A DNA stretch of 24,699 nt from Zygnema circumcarinatum (lineage: Eukaryota > Streptophyta > Zygnematophyceae > Zygnematales > Zygnemataceae): assembly GCA_037447605.1 (NCBI GenBank), contig CM074822.1, forward strand, positions 841,274 to 865,972. The letters are read 5' to 3'. Below the pieces are notes generated by a model. The model did not search any database, was not told the origin of the DNA, and saw nothing but the letters and a program-made list of their open reading frames with translations. The number at the start of each line of letters is the position of its first letter. Position 1 is the stretch's first letter. The translations under genes and the position numbers were made by a program. This document shows positions 1 to 9,340 of the stretch, in pieces.

Positions 1-3000
1 GGGGAGGGGGAGACCCACAAAATCGCAACCATTTCAATGCAAAAAATAAAAAGTAAGCAATGAAATACAGAGTCTGGTGAAGGGTAGAGAGGGAGAAAGT
101 TTTGCACCTTGAAGTATTGTGGAGAATGGTGAGAGCAGCCCTTAAGCCCATTCCGGAGTCTGTTTGTAGAACTGGGGAGTCATGGAGCTCTTTCTCGATC
201 TGTGCGAGTTGTACGGCTGCCTGCTTTCTATCACCATATAGGAGATTCATACTTGGATTCATGCTCACATTGATGAAAGGGGGAAGCTCATGATTGCCAA
301 CCCAAGGATCGAATTGAGATGCATTCACATTCATTTGGCCGATCAAGTCGGTCAGATTAAGCGAAGCAGGAATGAGGGTAGATTCCGAGTTGTTGTTGGG
401 AAAACTTGGCAAGCTTGTACCATTAATCAGTGGAAAGGTGTTGTTTTTAAAGTCATCGAAATTGCTTTCAGAATCCATGCCTTCTAAAAGGCTTCCTGAT
501 ATATTCAGTCCCCGCAGACGAGAAAAGTTATATGCTTGCAAGACAGAATCGTTGAAAACGAGTGCACCTGCAGAGTCAAAATCAACCTCTTAATCTTTCG
601 GATTCTAATCTCTTTAGCCAAACTCGCTGAGAAACTGAATTTGTTTTGAAAATGTTCCGAATTCCTTTACTTTATGTGAAAAGGAGGGGCTGATTCGTTC
701 TCTCACCATATCGAGCGGGAGTGATCGGTAGAGTCTCCAAAAGAATGCGGCTCATTTCAATGCTATCTTTGACCCCGTCAACAAACTGCACATCAATGTA
801 TGAAGAATTCAGTTTCGGAATGTTTTCGGGAGGAATTCCGGCTACGGGCAATGGCCGATTTAATGGCGATATGGGAATTCCTTGACGAAGTTTTGGATGC
901 GGCGCATAAAGCTCCAAATCTAAGCGGAGAGAAGGACCGGCGGGGTTTATTTGAAGGGTCAAAATAAGCATCACAAAGGCAATGACCGCCACTGGGAGAA
1001 GAATGGAATTCAATAAAGCCTGCAAAGTCCCAAACCCCACTTTTATATTGCATTTTTCATGTAAACATTGAAGGGTATCTTCTTATTGTAATGCTGTAAT
1101 GCCTATTCCAACATAAGGACACAAGAGAGAGGAGCGAGGAGTGGTGGGTAAAGCAGAGAAGGAGAGGCAAAATGGGAGAGAAAGAAGAAAGGCGAGTGAA
1201 GGACGGTGAGAGAGAGTGGCAGCGGGAGAGCGAGGGTAGGGGAGTGGAGGAGTTGGCGAGGGATGCTGTGAGAGGGGGAGAGGGGGAGTGGGAGAGAGAG
1301 GGAGGGGAAGAAGCCTTACCTTAATATCACGCCTTGCCACAATAAATCGCTTTCTAAACATCTCCGTCCAAGCTCTGCGAAAACTCCGTTCGGGCAATTT
1401 ACTACCACCTGCAAATCCCTCCACTTCTAGAGTTTTCTCTCCTGCTTCATTCCCACCATTCTGCTGAAGAGTATCCTTCTGAGAAATTCCGGGACTCAGC
1501 CATGGCCGAAAGCTGAGCGTAAAGTCCCTAGTTTTTGGGTCCAACTTAGCATCCAAAGGACTACCATTTGGAGGGCTGCTAGGAAGAAGAGGTTCATTTT
1601 CAGAAGAAGGAGCTTCAATTCCGACTGCAACAAGCCTTTCTTCTGCTTCAGAACTCTCTCTACTTGCCTCCGACTCTGCTGTCTCCGTGTTCTCCGTTCC
1701 ATTCTCCGTTACAGTGTGTTTCCATGAAGTTGTTCCGTTTTCAAGATGCAATTCTTCTTTACCACCCGTTGAATGGCTATCTTTCACCACAGGATGGATG
1801 GGTGGGACATCCCCTTCTGCTGCGAGCCTCAAAAAGACTTCTTCTAAAGTGGTCATAGAAACTCCGTACCCTCCAATTCCCAACTCCTCCTGATGCTCTT
1901 CTATCTCCCGAAAAAGGTCCGCAAAGGCAACTCTGTCTGAGAAAGGAAGCTGAAAGGCGAGCTCTCCCGCAGCAGCACTCAGAACTGTGGCAGAAGGGAT
2001 ATGGTGGGTTACAGCCGCTCTGATAGAAGCTTCATCCCACCAATTGCTGCTTTGAGTCATAGTCAGATTGTAGCCAACCCCATAGCGGGCCTGCATCAAC
2101 TCAAATGAGAAAACACCCGTTTCTTACTACAAACTGAGCTTTACGGATAGGAATTGGGGTCTCTCAAAATGGTGTGAGTTCCCTCAAAGCATTGACCCTC
2201 GCATTTGTAACTAACTGCCAATGCAAATGAAAGCATGGAGCAGAGGGATTGCAGCTAGTTTCTGCAAGTGATAGGAACCTGACTTTGAGGAAGAGTGAAG
2301 TCCCGCAAGTCCGCAGCCGACCCTCACTGAGAATGGCGATGCGGTCGCATAGCAGGTCGGCCTCGTCCATGTAATGGGTTGTGAGAACAATGGCTCGGCC
2401 CTTCTTGAAGTTTCGGAGAAGCTCCCACATGGCCCTCCGCGCGTGCGGGTCCATCCCCGAAGTGGGCTCGTCAAGGAACACAACTCGAGAGCCACCCATC
2501 ACCAAGCATCGCCACCCGGCAACGCGTTTCACAGGGCTGTCAACTGGGAGAGGGAGGGGGAGGGGGGAGGGAAGAGAGGGAGGGGGGGGAAGGGGACGAG
2601 GAGGGAGGCGGGAGGAGAGGGGAGGTGGAAGGAGGAGAGGGGAAGGGAAGAGAGGGAGGTGGGGAGGAGGAGAGGGGGAAGGTGGAAAAGAGGGAGGTGG
2701 GAAGGAGGAGAGGGGGAAGGTGGAAGAGAGGGAGGTGGGAAGGAGGAGAGGGGGAAGGTGGAAGAGAGAGAGGTGGGAAGGAGGAGAGGGGGAAGGTGGA
2801 AGAGAGGGAGGTGGGAAGGAGGAGAGGGGGAAGGTGGAAGAGAGGGAGGTGGGAAGGAGGAGAGGGGGAAGGTGGAAGAGAGGGAGGTGGGGATGGGGTA
2901 GGGGGATGGGGGAGGTGGAGGACGAAGAAAGCAATACAGTTTTGCATATCCTGTTGGTCCTACTTGCCTTTGACCTTTCTTCTCCTCCGTCTACTGCCCT

Positions 3001-6000
3001 TCCTCTTCCCTCTCCTCCTCCCTCTCTGCCTTTCTCTCACATACCTGAAGTTTGCGTTTCATTCCGCCAGAAAGTGCCCCTGCCTCAGTATGCAGCTTAT
3101 CCTCCAGCTTGAGCTGCTCCACCATGGCTCGAGCTGCCTCTCCCACTTCCTCTCTCGCCACTCCCTTTATGGCTCCATAAAGCTCGAGATGCTCAAGCAC
3201 AGTAAGGCGGTTAAAAAGGACATTCTGCTGGGGGCACACCCCAATGATCCTGCAAACGAAAGCCCCCTCAATCATTTCATACAGCTATGTCTGAGACCTA
3301 CCTTCTCTATATAGAACTATAAGCAGCAACATAAACAATGTCTTTCAAGAGATCAACACTCCCTCTATCCCAGCCTTTTGTGGGTTAGAACACAACGCAC
3401 CTTCTAACGGCATCCATGTTTGCACGGATGCTCCTTCCCCATATGTGGGCATCTCCTTCAGTGGGTCTCAACAGTCCTGTCAGCATAGAAATGGTAGTTG
3501 ACTTCCCTGCTCCGTTGTGACCCAACAACCCCGTGATCTGCCCCTCATATACATCGAGACTGAGAGAAGAAACCGCCACCTTTCCTCCTGCAACCCAATA
3601 CTCCCTCTCCACCGTATCAATTATGTGACCCCTGCTCATTTTCAGAAAAAAAAAAAAAAAAAAAAAATTCTATTTGCATGCATTTCCGTACACAGAACAC
3701 TCGAAACATCACTTGCCTGAATAAATTTTTCGCAAATTTTTAATTTTTACGGCTGCCCGAGGCCCCCCTGAGGCCACAGGTTCTATGTCATCAGACCGCT
3801 CTTCTTGCTCTTCCTCCTCTCCCGCAAGGGAGTGGTAGCGTCCTCCCGCAGTTTCTATGTTGGAATCTCCTCTCCAGTACGCACGTGTGAAAAGAAACCA
3901 TGGGACCTCTCTTGCACCGTACTCCGATGGGAGAACTTTGTCAAGATACCTGCCATGTGTCAGCCTCTGTTAATATTAACATTAAGACAGGAAGGAAAAG
4001 GAGGGCCTTTTGGTATTAAAGAGAAACATTGGTTAAAGTTTAATGATTCGGAAGAGGAGCACCTTAGGAGATTAACTAGGTAACAGGCTCACCAATGATA
4101 AGTGATTCTTTATGGAGAAGAGAAGCAGGGTAGGGCGTACCATGCGAGAATGCCGTATATAAAGAAATCGGCAAAGAGGAGAAGCAGAACACGGAGACCG
4201 GAGAAGTCGTCATCTCCCACATTGGCCCATGTTAAGCCTTCATTTATACCCTCGTATTGACCCAACAGATCGACACCTGAAGGGCAAAATAACAGCCCGA
4301 CTATACAGTAAGAAAAAGATGCAAAATTCAGACAAACGTTGTAATGCGATGCTTCTTCCCTCCCTCCCTCCCTCCCTCCCTCCCTCCCTCCCTCCATTTT
4401 GATAAGCTGGGAGGGATCAAGAATAAGTGAAACTAACCGAAGGTGAAGGCGGTGGGTGGGAGAACAGCAGCAGTGGACTTCCAAGGAATGGCCTGCCCAC
4501 TGCTTGAACGGAAGAAGATGTACCGCGGCATGATGGAGGCAAAGTGCACAAAGGGAGCAACAAAGGCAGCGAGTTTTGCCTTTGTAAAGAACACGGATAT
4601 GAAGAAACCTGCAGTACAAGTACAGGGAAAGAAAAGACAAGATTTTGTTCAGACCATCTTTTAGTTTTTCATTGTGTTCTGAAAGAATGGTTTGAGGAAT
4701 ACAGCATAGAAGCACGAATAGGAGGGATAGAGCCTACGTACCAAAGGGAATGAGTGAAGTAGTGAAGGCGAGGAAGAAGATGAAGATGAGGGAGGTGCTG
4801 CTGTGCTGCAGAAAGGTGAAGGTGAGGAGCACTGCCACTGATAATGAAACGAGAGAGAAAATGACCTGCAAGTCGACCCACAAAAGCATACGATGAAATT
4901 ACACATCTCTGCCTTTACCAGTCTTACGAAAGGAAAAAAGGGAGAGAGGAGAGGGAGAGGGGAGGAGGAGGGGGGGGGAGGAAAAGATACCAAGTAGGTA
5001 AGGAGCCAAGTGAGTGAGAGCACCCAGGGACGTAGCCCCATAATGAAGAGAGTCTCTCTCGTTCTCGTCTCCTTCTCCTCCACGAGAGCTTTCACCAACA
5101 TTCCTAAAGGGTAGAGAGTGCTAAGGCACATGACCAACCCCATGAGGGGGCCCACCTGCTCCCATGCCCATCCTCTCTTGCCTTGTCAGCAAAAAACAAA
5201 GATATCACAAAACACAAAACTACGTGATTTTCAGTTTCTCCCATTTTCCGTTCGGTCCCGTTCTGAGCTCCCTGCTCCTGAAACAACGTTTCAGACAAAA
5301 TCAAGAGACTTCAGAGTAACGGAACTCACCGCATCATAGAAATGGTTGTGGTTGTATTCTGGAGTAGGAAAGGGCGCACCCCATGTCAGCTCCTCTCCCA
5401 CAACAGAACTTCCAGACTTTTCGAGAGCGTACCCATTCACAGCATTCTGCAGATTACCATTTGCAGGAAGGAAATCAGTGAAGTGTCCGTAATACAACAG
5501 AGAAACAAAAAGGTCTTCTTTCAATTAAAAAAAGGCCTAATTTGAGCATCACCTGAAGGCTGAGGAAGCCTGACATGTAGTAGCTCCGGTAGTCGGTAAT
5601 GAGACCTCGGAACCACTTATGAACTGTACGGTAAGTGCGAGGGAGAGTTGTGTAGTTCATACGCAGAGTATAGTCCACAAGCCCTCCTTGAAGGTCAAGG
5701 TGCTCCGCCACTACCACTGCCCATATATTGCTCGAAGAGTCAGCCATGGCTGCATCGACAGCTTCCTGCACGACAAGGAAGAGAGAATGGAAGGAGAGCG
5801 TGGGCGAAAGAGAGGGAGAAAGGGAGAGAGTAAGGAGCTGGGGTGTCACAGGCAAACGACAAAGAGAGAGCGGGAGCAGACGACGGAGAGAGAAGAAGAA
5901 AAAAGAGAGAAAGACTAGGCCTACTTCTTCCGTGTGGAATGTCCCTTGGTAGAACTCGTTAAAGAAGCGATGAGTACGGTTCAAATGGTCCACAAGTTGA

Positions 6001-8664
6001 GCCACCTCCGAAGTGTTTGGGGCGAAGGACAACTTCCCCAATACCACAATGTTTCCCAGCGAACGAGAGAATGCCACCTGTAGCCGCCCATGGTCCAATC
6101 CGCCCTCCACTTTCCCACCTGCAAAATACCCACAATGGTTTCAGCCATCGCCTAGCTACTGCTTTGACTGGTTGAAACTTCAAAATCAGCAAGAAGACCC
6201 GCTCTCCCTCTCCCTCCCTCCCCCTCCCCTCCCCCTCCCCCTCCCCCTCCCCCTCCCCTCCCTCCCCCTCCCCTCCCCTCCCTCCCCCTCCCCTCCCCCC
6301 TCCCCTCCCCTCCCCTCCCCTCCCCTCCCCCTCCCCCTCCCCTCCCCTCCCTCCCCTCCCCTCCCCCTCCCCTCCCTCCCCCTCCCCCTCCCCTCCCCTC
6401 CCCTCCCCTCCCTCCCCCCCTCCCCTCCCCTCCCCCTCCCCTCCCCTCCCCCTCCCCCTCCCCTCCCCTCCCCTCCCCTCCCCTCCCCTCCCCTCCTCCC
6501 CCTCCCCCTCCTCCCCCCTCCCCCTCCCCCTCCCCTCCCCTCCCCTCCCCCTCCCCTCCCCTCCCCCTCCCCTCCCCTCCCCTCCCCTCCCCTCCCCTCC
6601 CCCCTCCACCTCCCCTCCCCTCCCCTCCCCTCCCCCTCCCCTCCCTCCCCCCTCCCCTCCCCTCCCCCTCCCCCTCCCCTCCCTCCCCTCCCTCCCCTCC
6701 CTCCCCTCCCTCCCCCTCCTCCTCCCCTCCCCTCCTCCCCCCTCCTCCCCTCCTCCCCCTCCCCTCCCCTCCCCCTCCCCTCCCCTCCCCTCCCCCTCCC
6801 CCTCCCTCTCCCTCTCCTCTCCCTCTCCCTCTCTCTCCCTCTCCTCTCCCTCGCCCTCTCCCTCTCCCTCTCCTTCGTCCTTCTCCCTCTCCCTCTAAAT
6901 GCAAGGTCTGAATCTAACTTGAAGATAATTGAACTTTTCTCTCTCTCCACATCTGCCCCCTCCTCCACTCATCTCTCTCGCATTTTTCCATTCTCTCCCA
7001 GCCTTCAATAACAGGAAAAGCACAAGCAACCTTTCAACCCCAACTCCTCCCTTTCCCCCCAAGGCTGCAGCAAGTCGCCTTTCACCTCTGCTCACCACTC
7101 CTGAAGTGAAGTCGTAGTCTATGTACGCGTTATCAGCCTTGTGCTTTAGCCAGCAGCCCGACCAATCAGGAGAGGTGTTGCTGTATGCAAAGGCTGTGCA
7201 GCGTTCAGTTGCAAGGCAGAGTTCGCGGCAATGGCGTACGGATGAAATGTTCTTAAACGGCGAGCCTCGAAGGTCATTGTTCGGAAAATTCATGTGGGGG
7301 AAGCTATCGATATCAGAGTCTGAAAAAGACGAGACCCCCTCCACGCGAACGGTCAAAGGTGATAAAACGCAATTTCAAGGCTTTAAAAGGATTCCTTGCA
7401 TCATTTTATGTTCTGCAAAGAAAGAGGTGGAGAGAGGCCTACTGAGAGCGAGAGTGAGCAGCTTATGGGCTGTAACGTAAGCGTCGAAGGAGGGCACTGG
7501 AAAGGGACCATTGTATGTGAGGAGGGTTTCCAATACGAGCTTCCCTGCCTCTGCCAGGTCCACACATTCTGCAAAGGCAGCCCCTAATGCCTGCATTGCA
7601 GGGTTTCCCCCGAGCTCCTGCATTAACCCTGCAATTGCAGCGTCCTGGGTATTGTCTCCTGACGGAGGTTTCAGTGCTCCGCTAAGCAGGGAAGCAAGCA
7701 GGCCGGGATGCTTCAATTGGGCAGAGAGGGCAACAAGCTGGGCGGCTGAGGCCATGGCTCCCGTGTTCGACTGTTCAAGCAATGGAAGGAGGGATCGGTT
7801 CAGAAAGGTAAGCAGCACAATGCAAACAGCAGGGGGACTCCCTCCCTACTTATCCTCCAGGATTTTTAGCAGCATGTCACTATTTTGCAAAGAAGGTAGC
7901 GTGGGACTGCTCCTAAAAAGCAAACCTGTTGAATCAAAGTCGCCGTCAGGCACTCCGCGATGTATGCCTCCGGATTGTCCAACACAGTCTGAACTCTGTC
8001 GAGAATGGGAGAAGTGGAATTGGCGTAGCTCGCCGCATCGTAGTGGCTGATGTCACTCATTGACCAGCCGAGCACAAGTAGTGACATCATCACCATCGGG
8101 CTGACAATCTCCGTCAGAGTTTGGCCCCATCCACGGCTCTACATGGAAAAGAAAAAAATACAATTGAATCCACAAGTCCGGACAGCAGGATGACCAGAGA
8201 GGCCTGACGATTGCATTATAGCATAGGCAGAAATTACAGATGGATTAAAACATAAGAGTTGAGGGTGCAACTCGTGCCTCCGAATGGTCAGAATGCACTA
8301 AGCAGATACTTTCTAACATTTCTTGGATACAGAAGTTCTTTAAAAAGGAAGGCAATGCAGGAAAACGAGTAGGCCGCCTTGATCAGACAGAGGGAGAGCG
8401 GGAGAGAGAGAGCGAGTGAGAGAGAGAAAGAGAGAGAGGGAGACCCGAACCGACTCTGACAGCCCTAAGTTTGAAAATGAAAAACCAAAAAGCAAAGCTT
8501 TAGTTACGCACTTTGATCAGAAGCTGCCTGCGCCACATGGCACGAATTTGCTGCTGCCAGGTGGCGACCACCGGCAGAGCAAACTCCTCCCTATCCTCCA
8601 GACCTGCACCCGGTTCCTCGCCTCTCCTTCCGCCTTTCCCAAACTCCAGATCGACCTTCGCCAT
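1..8664 (-). CDS. ABCA1: Full-size ABCA (ABC subfamily A) transporter, 3' partial
   Basis: Membrane ATPase likely moving lipid-like substrates. Exons in gene order, all minus strand: 8512-8664, 7926-8138, 7443-7770, 7086-7319, 5925-6118, 5553-5765, 5330-5446, 4991-5155, 4742-4865, 4438-4608, 4141-4276, 3713-3949, 3401-3631, 3045(or 3041)-3249, 2284-2543, 1320-2090, 707-1019, 108-567. They encode about 1,509 residues. Seen directly: WQQQ near the N-terminus, SGFLSLQ before the membrane domain, Walker [10 protein letters not shown], signature LSGGMKRKL, Walker [14 protein letters not shown], and YGVGY plus [14 protein letters not shown] after NBD1. These match plant ABCA1 in order. A hydrophobic segment and a second exoplasmic domain follow NBD1, so this is a full-size protein; the second ATPase domain lies beyond the left edge. 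Codon phases agree at every join except that around 2543/3045. An in-frame ATG at 8788-8790 would add 42 residues, so the start is not certain. Confidence 0.88.
108..567 (-). other. ABCA exon 18: start of second extracellular domain, sequon-rich
   Basis: Starts [13 protein letters not shown] and ends LTILHNTS in phase 2 at donor GTGCAA; bases 1-107 are the next intron. Ten N-x-S/T sequons occur in about 153 residues (for example NDS, NFS, NIS, NNT, NGT, NLT, NAS, NVS), consistent with a heavily glycosylated lumenal or extracellular domain. Confidence 0.8.
707..1019 (-). other. ABCA exon 17: first helix of the second membrane domain
   Basis: Begins [20 protein letters not shown], a clear membrane helix, then polar residues and [15 protein letters not shown], ending PITPARYG in phase 1. 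It matches the start of the second half of full-size ABCA proteins. The preceding intron (1020-1319) holds GA-rich repeat only. Confidence 0.83.
1320..2090 (-). other. ABCA exon 16: post-NBD1 regulatory region and linker
   Basis: A single 257-codon exon. It starts [11 protein letters not shown] and includes [26 protein letters not shown] and [16 protein letters not shown], the conserved cap after NBD1 in ABCA proteins. Then comes a long serine/glutamate/proline-rich linker of low complexity, ending [13 protein letters not shown] just before the next membrane helix. The linker is a likely site for phosphorylation or protein turnover signals, by inference only. Confidence 0.87.
2284..2543 (-). 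other. ABCA exon 15: Walker B and H-loop of NBD1
   Basis: Carries [18 protein letters not shown] (Walker B with catalytic glutamate), then [30 protein letters not shown] (H-loop histidine) and GTSLFLK. It ends at donor GTCAGG in phase 0 and continues as ARYGVGY in exon 16. The first 15 or so codons ([13 protein letters not shown]...) do not look like the usual hydrophobic strand that follows the signature, so the 5' border is doubtful. Confidence 0.78.
2544..3040 (-). repeat. ABCA intron 14 with 38-bp minisatellite
   Basis: Between about 2640 and 2892 a 38-base purine-rich unit repeats about seven times. The marker GAAGGTGGAA recurs at 2678, 2716, 2754, 2792, 2830 and 2868, exactly 38 apart. 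The flank at 2550-2640 is irregular GA-rich repeat. The rest of the intron (2893-3040) shows no gene. Confidence 0.93.
3045..3249 (-). other. ABCA exon 14: Q-loop and ABC signature of NBD1
   Basis: Starts [13 protein letters not shown] (Q-loop), then [15 protein letters not shown] and the signature LSGGMKRKL. Two donors are possible: GTATGT after CAG at 3045 (phase 0) or GTGAGA four bases later, ending at 3041 (phase 1). Only the second keeps the frame with the next exon as drawn here. Confidence 0.8.
3401..3949 (-). other. ABCA exons 12-13: entry to NBD1 and Walker A
   Basis: Exon 3713-3949 begins [20 protein letters not shown], the conserved link after the last helix, then an acidic spacer (GEEEEQEE) and [14 protein letters not shown]. 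Exon 3401-3631 carries [18 protein letters not shown], then Walker [10 protein letters not shown] followed by [16 protein letters not shown]. The join uses donor GTGATG in phase 2. A GC donor seven bases away on the same strand (at 3717-3716) looks attractive but gives the wrong phase. Intron 3632-3712 holds a poly-A run (plus strand, about 3645-3667). Confidence 0.83.
4141..5155 (-). other. ABCA exons 8-11: first transmembrane domain
   Basis: Exons 4991-5155, 4742-4865, 4438-4608 and 4141-4276. They encode successive hydrophobic helices: [20 protein letters not shown], then the [15 protein letters not shown] coupling segment, [57 protein letters not shown] and [16 protein letters not shown]. 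The E-K-E...R-E...M-G-L pattern is the intracellular helix of ABCA proteins that contacts NBD1. Phases 0, 1, 1 and 2 agree at each join. Confidence 0.87.
4356..4395 (+). repeat. (TCCC)n tetranucleotide microsatellite in ABCA intron 10
   Basis: About ten tandem copies of TCCC lie in the intron between exons 4141-4276 and 4438-4608. On the gene strand this is GGGA repeat. It does not touch a splice site. Confidence 0.95.
5330..6118 (-). other. ABCA exons 5-7: end of extracellular loop 1
   Basis: Exons 5925-6118, 5553-5765 and 5330-5446. Landmarks in order: [51 protein letters not shown] and [15 protein letters not shown]. In plant ABCA1 the same order (D-Y-S/T-x-R-x-N, SGFLxLQ, PFPTxEY) precedes the first helical bundle. 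Joins are GT-AG and phase 0 between these exons. Intron 5766-5924 carries GA-rich repeat but no gene. Confidence 0.85.
6119..7085 (-). repeat. ABCA intron 4 dominated by a pure C/T tract (6200-6896)
   Basis: From about 6200 to 6896 the plus strand is almost only C and T, mainly CCCCT and CCCTCC units, with single purine breaks near 6608, 6852 and 6875. The transcript therefore carries about 690 bases of GGGGA-type repeat. The flanking intron ends (6119-6199 and 6897-7085) are ordinary, with donor GTGAAA at the 7085 side and acceptor TTTTGCAG at the 6119 side. The very long proline/arginine/glycine ORFs across this tract are artefacts of composition. Confidence 0.95.
7086..7319 (-). other. ABCA exon 4: PAN/apple-like cysteine domain
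   Basis: A 234-base exon in phase with both neighbours (enters in phase 1, leaves in phase 1). The residues [29 protein letters not shown] and CWLK, then SGVV, follow the PAN/apple pattern: N-D-L strand, C-x3-C-x5-C, A-F-x-Y, then C-W-L-K and terminal S-G-V. PAN domains bind proteins or sugars outside the cell, which fits its position in extracellular loop 1 at about residues 232-309. The family call rests on motif reading, not on a profile search. Confidence 0.72.
7443..7770 (-). other. ABCA exon 3: extracellular loop 1
   Basis: Begins [11 protein letters not shown] and ends LLTLAL in phase 1 (donor GTAGGC). It is rich in alanine and leucine and looks helical, as expected for the first exoplasmic domain. 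I recognise no separate family. It leads directly into the PAN-like exon. Confidence 0.75.
7926..8138 (-). other. ABCA exon 2: first membrane helix and start of extracellular loop 1
   Basis: Seventy-one codons, phase 0 at both ends. It begins [15 protein letters not shown] and runs into a hydrophobic helix ([11 protein letters not shown]), then into a polar extracellular part ending LTATLIQQ. The next exon joins through acceptor AACAG at 7771-7773. Confidence 0.8.
8139..8511 (-). other. ABCA intron 1
   Basis: Bounded by donor GTGCGT and acceptor TGTAG. It contains a GA-rich microsatellite (about 8388-8443) and nothing that looks coding. Confidence 0.75.
8512..8664 (-). other. ABCA exon 1: N-terminal cytosolic segment
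   Basis: Fifty-one codons from ATG 8662-8664, ending at donor GTGCGT in phase 0. The segment [16 protein letters not shown] is the usual cytosolic approach to the first membrane helix of ABCA proteins. The reading frame stays open upstream through an arginine/glutamate-rich stretch to another ATG at 8788-8790. I preferred the inner ATG because ABCA N-termini are short and the upstream part is simple repeat. Confidence 0.72.
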
Positions 8665-9000
8665 GGAATTCTCCTCTTCCTGATCCCTCTCCCTCTCCCT
8701 CTCCCCTTCCCCTTCCCTCCCTTCCACATCTGACACTCCATCGGTGCTCCTACCCTTCATCTCAATCACTCCTGCACCTGCCTCAGCCATCCCCTCTCTC
8801 CCCCCCACCACTCTCTCCCCCTCTCCCTCTCTCCCTCCCTCCCTCCCTGCTCGCCCTCCTCCCTCTCCCTCTCCCTATCCCTATCCCTCTCCCTCTCCTC
8901 TCCCTCTCCCTCCCTCCCTGCTCGCCCTCCTCTCTCTCCCTCTCCCTCCCCCTCCCCCTCCCCCTCCCAATTCCTCTCCCTCACCTCCTCCAGGCCGCCA
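8665..9000 (-). repeat. GA/CT-rich simple repeat in the 5' leader of the ABCA gene
   Basis: The plus strand is CT-rich (CCCTCT and CCCTCC units) over most of 8680-8975. Long open frames on either strand here are produced by the composition. The stretch could be 5' UTR or an N-terminal extension of the ABCA protein, since the frame is open from 8790 on the minus strand. Confidence 0.8.
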
Positions 9001-9069
9001 TGGCTCGCCAGCCGTCGGCTTCCCTCCCCTCAACTCTTGGAAGGGAGCACTGCGCTGCCTAGGCAAGCG

Positions 9070-9077
9070 TGACGTCA
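9070..9077. promoter_or_regulatory. TGACGTCA palindrome (bZIP/TGA-type site)
   Basis: A perfect 8-base palindrome about 400 bases upstream of the ABCA start. A second exact copy lies at 9941-9948. TGACGTCA is a classical bZIP target; function here is inferred. Confidence 0.5.
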
Positions 9078-9247
9078 TCCACTGGCCACGCACGAGAAAG
9101 GAGCTCGTTTTCACCGTCCGATGTGACACGTCACGTCCTTCCAAGCCTCTGAACGGTCCGATCGCTGCCGCGTGGCAGTGGGCGCCATTTCAAAGGACGG
9201 CAGCGACCGATGGCGAAAGCGCGCAGAGAGTGCGCCCGGACGGGGGT

Positions 9248-9340
9248 GCCACGTGGCGCCACCACGCGCTCGGAAGATACTAAACCATTAGTAGTACGCC
9301 ACGTGGCGCCTCCAGATACTACACTAATAGGAAGGCGCCA
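9248..9340. promoter_or_regulatory. Repeated GCCACGTGGCGCC G-box elements upstream of ABCA
   Basis: The 13-mer GCCACGTGGCGCC is exact at 9248-9260 and 9298-9310, 50 bases apart. Each is followed by AGATACTA (about 9275 and 9314). A third, inverted variant GGCGCCATGTGGC begins near 9334. The core CCACGTGG is a G-box for bZIP/bHLH factors. This lies about 600 bases before the ABCA start and is probably part of its promoter. Confidence 0.6.

Noticed and set aside
2640-2892. Direct repeats as a CRISPR array
   Set aside because: The 38-bp units are head-to-tail with no unique spacers and lie in a eukaryotic intron.
3713-3720. GC-AG intron with CAG|GCAAGT donor
   Set aside because: It looks like a textbook GC donor, but gives the wrong phase with the Walker A exon; the GTGATG donor next to it keeps the frame.
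6013-7011. 332-residue proline/leucine-rich plus-strand ORF and the long glycine/glutamate/arginine ORFs opposite it
   Set aside because: They exist only because the C/T tract has no stop codons; the tract lies between two in-phase ABCA exons.
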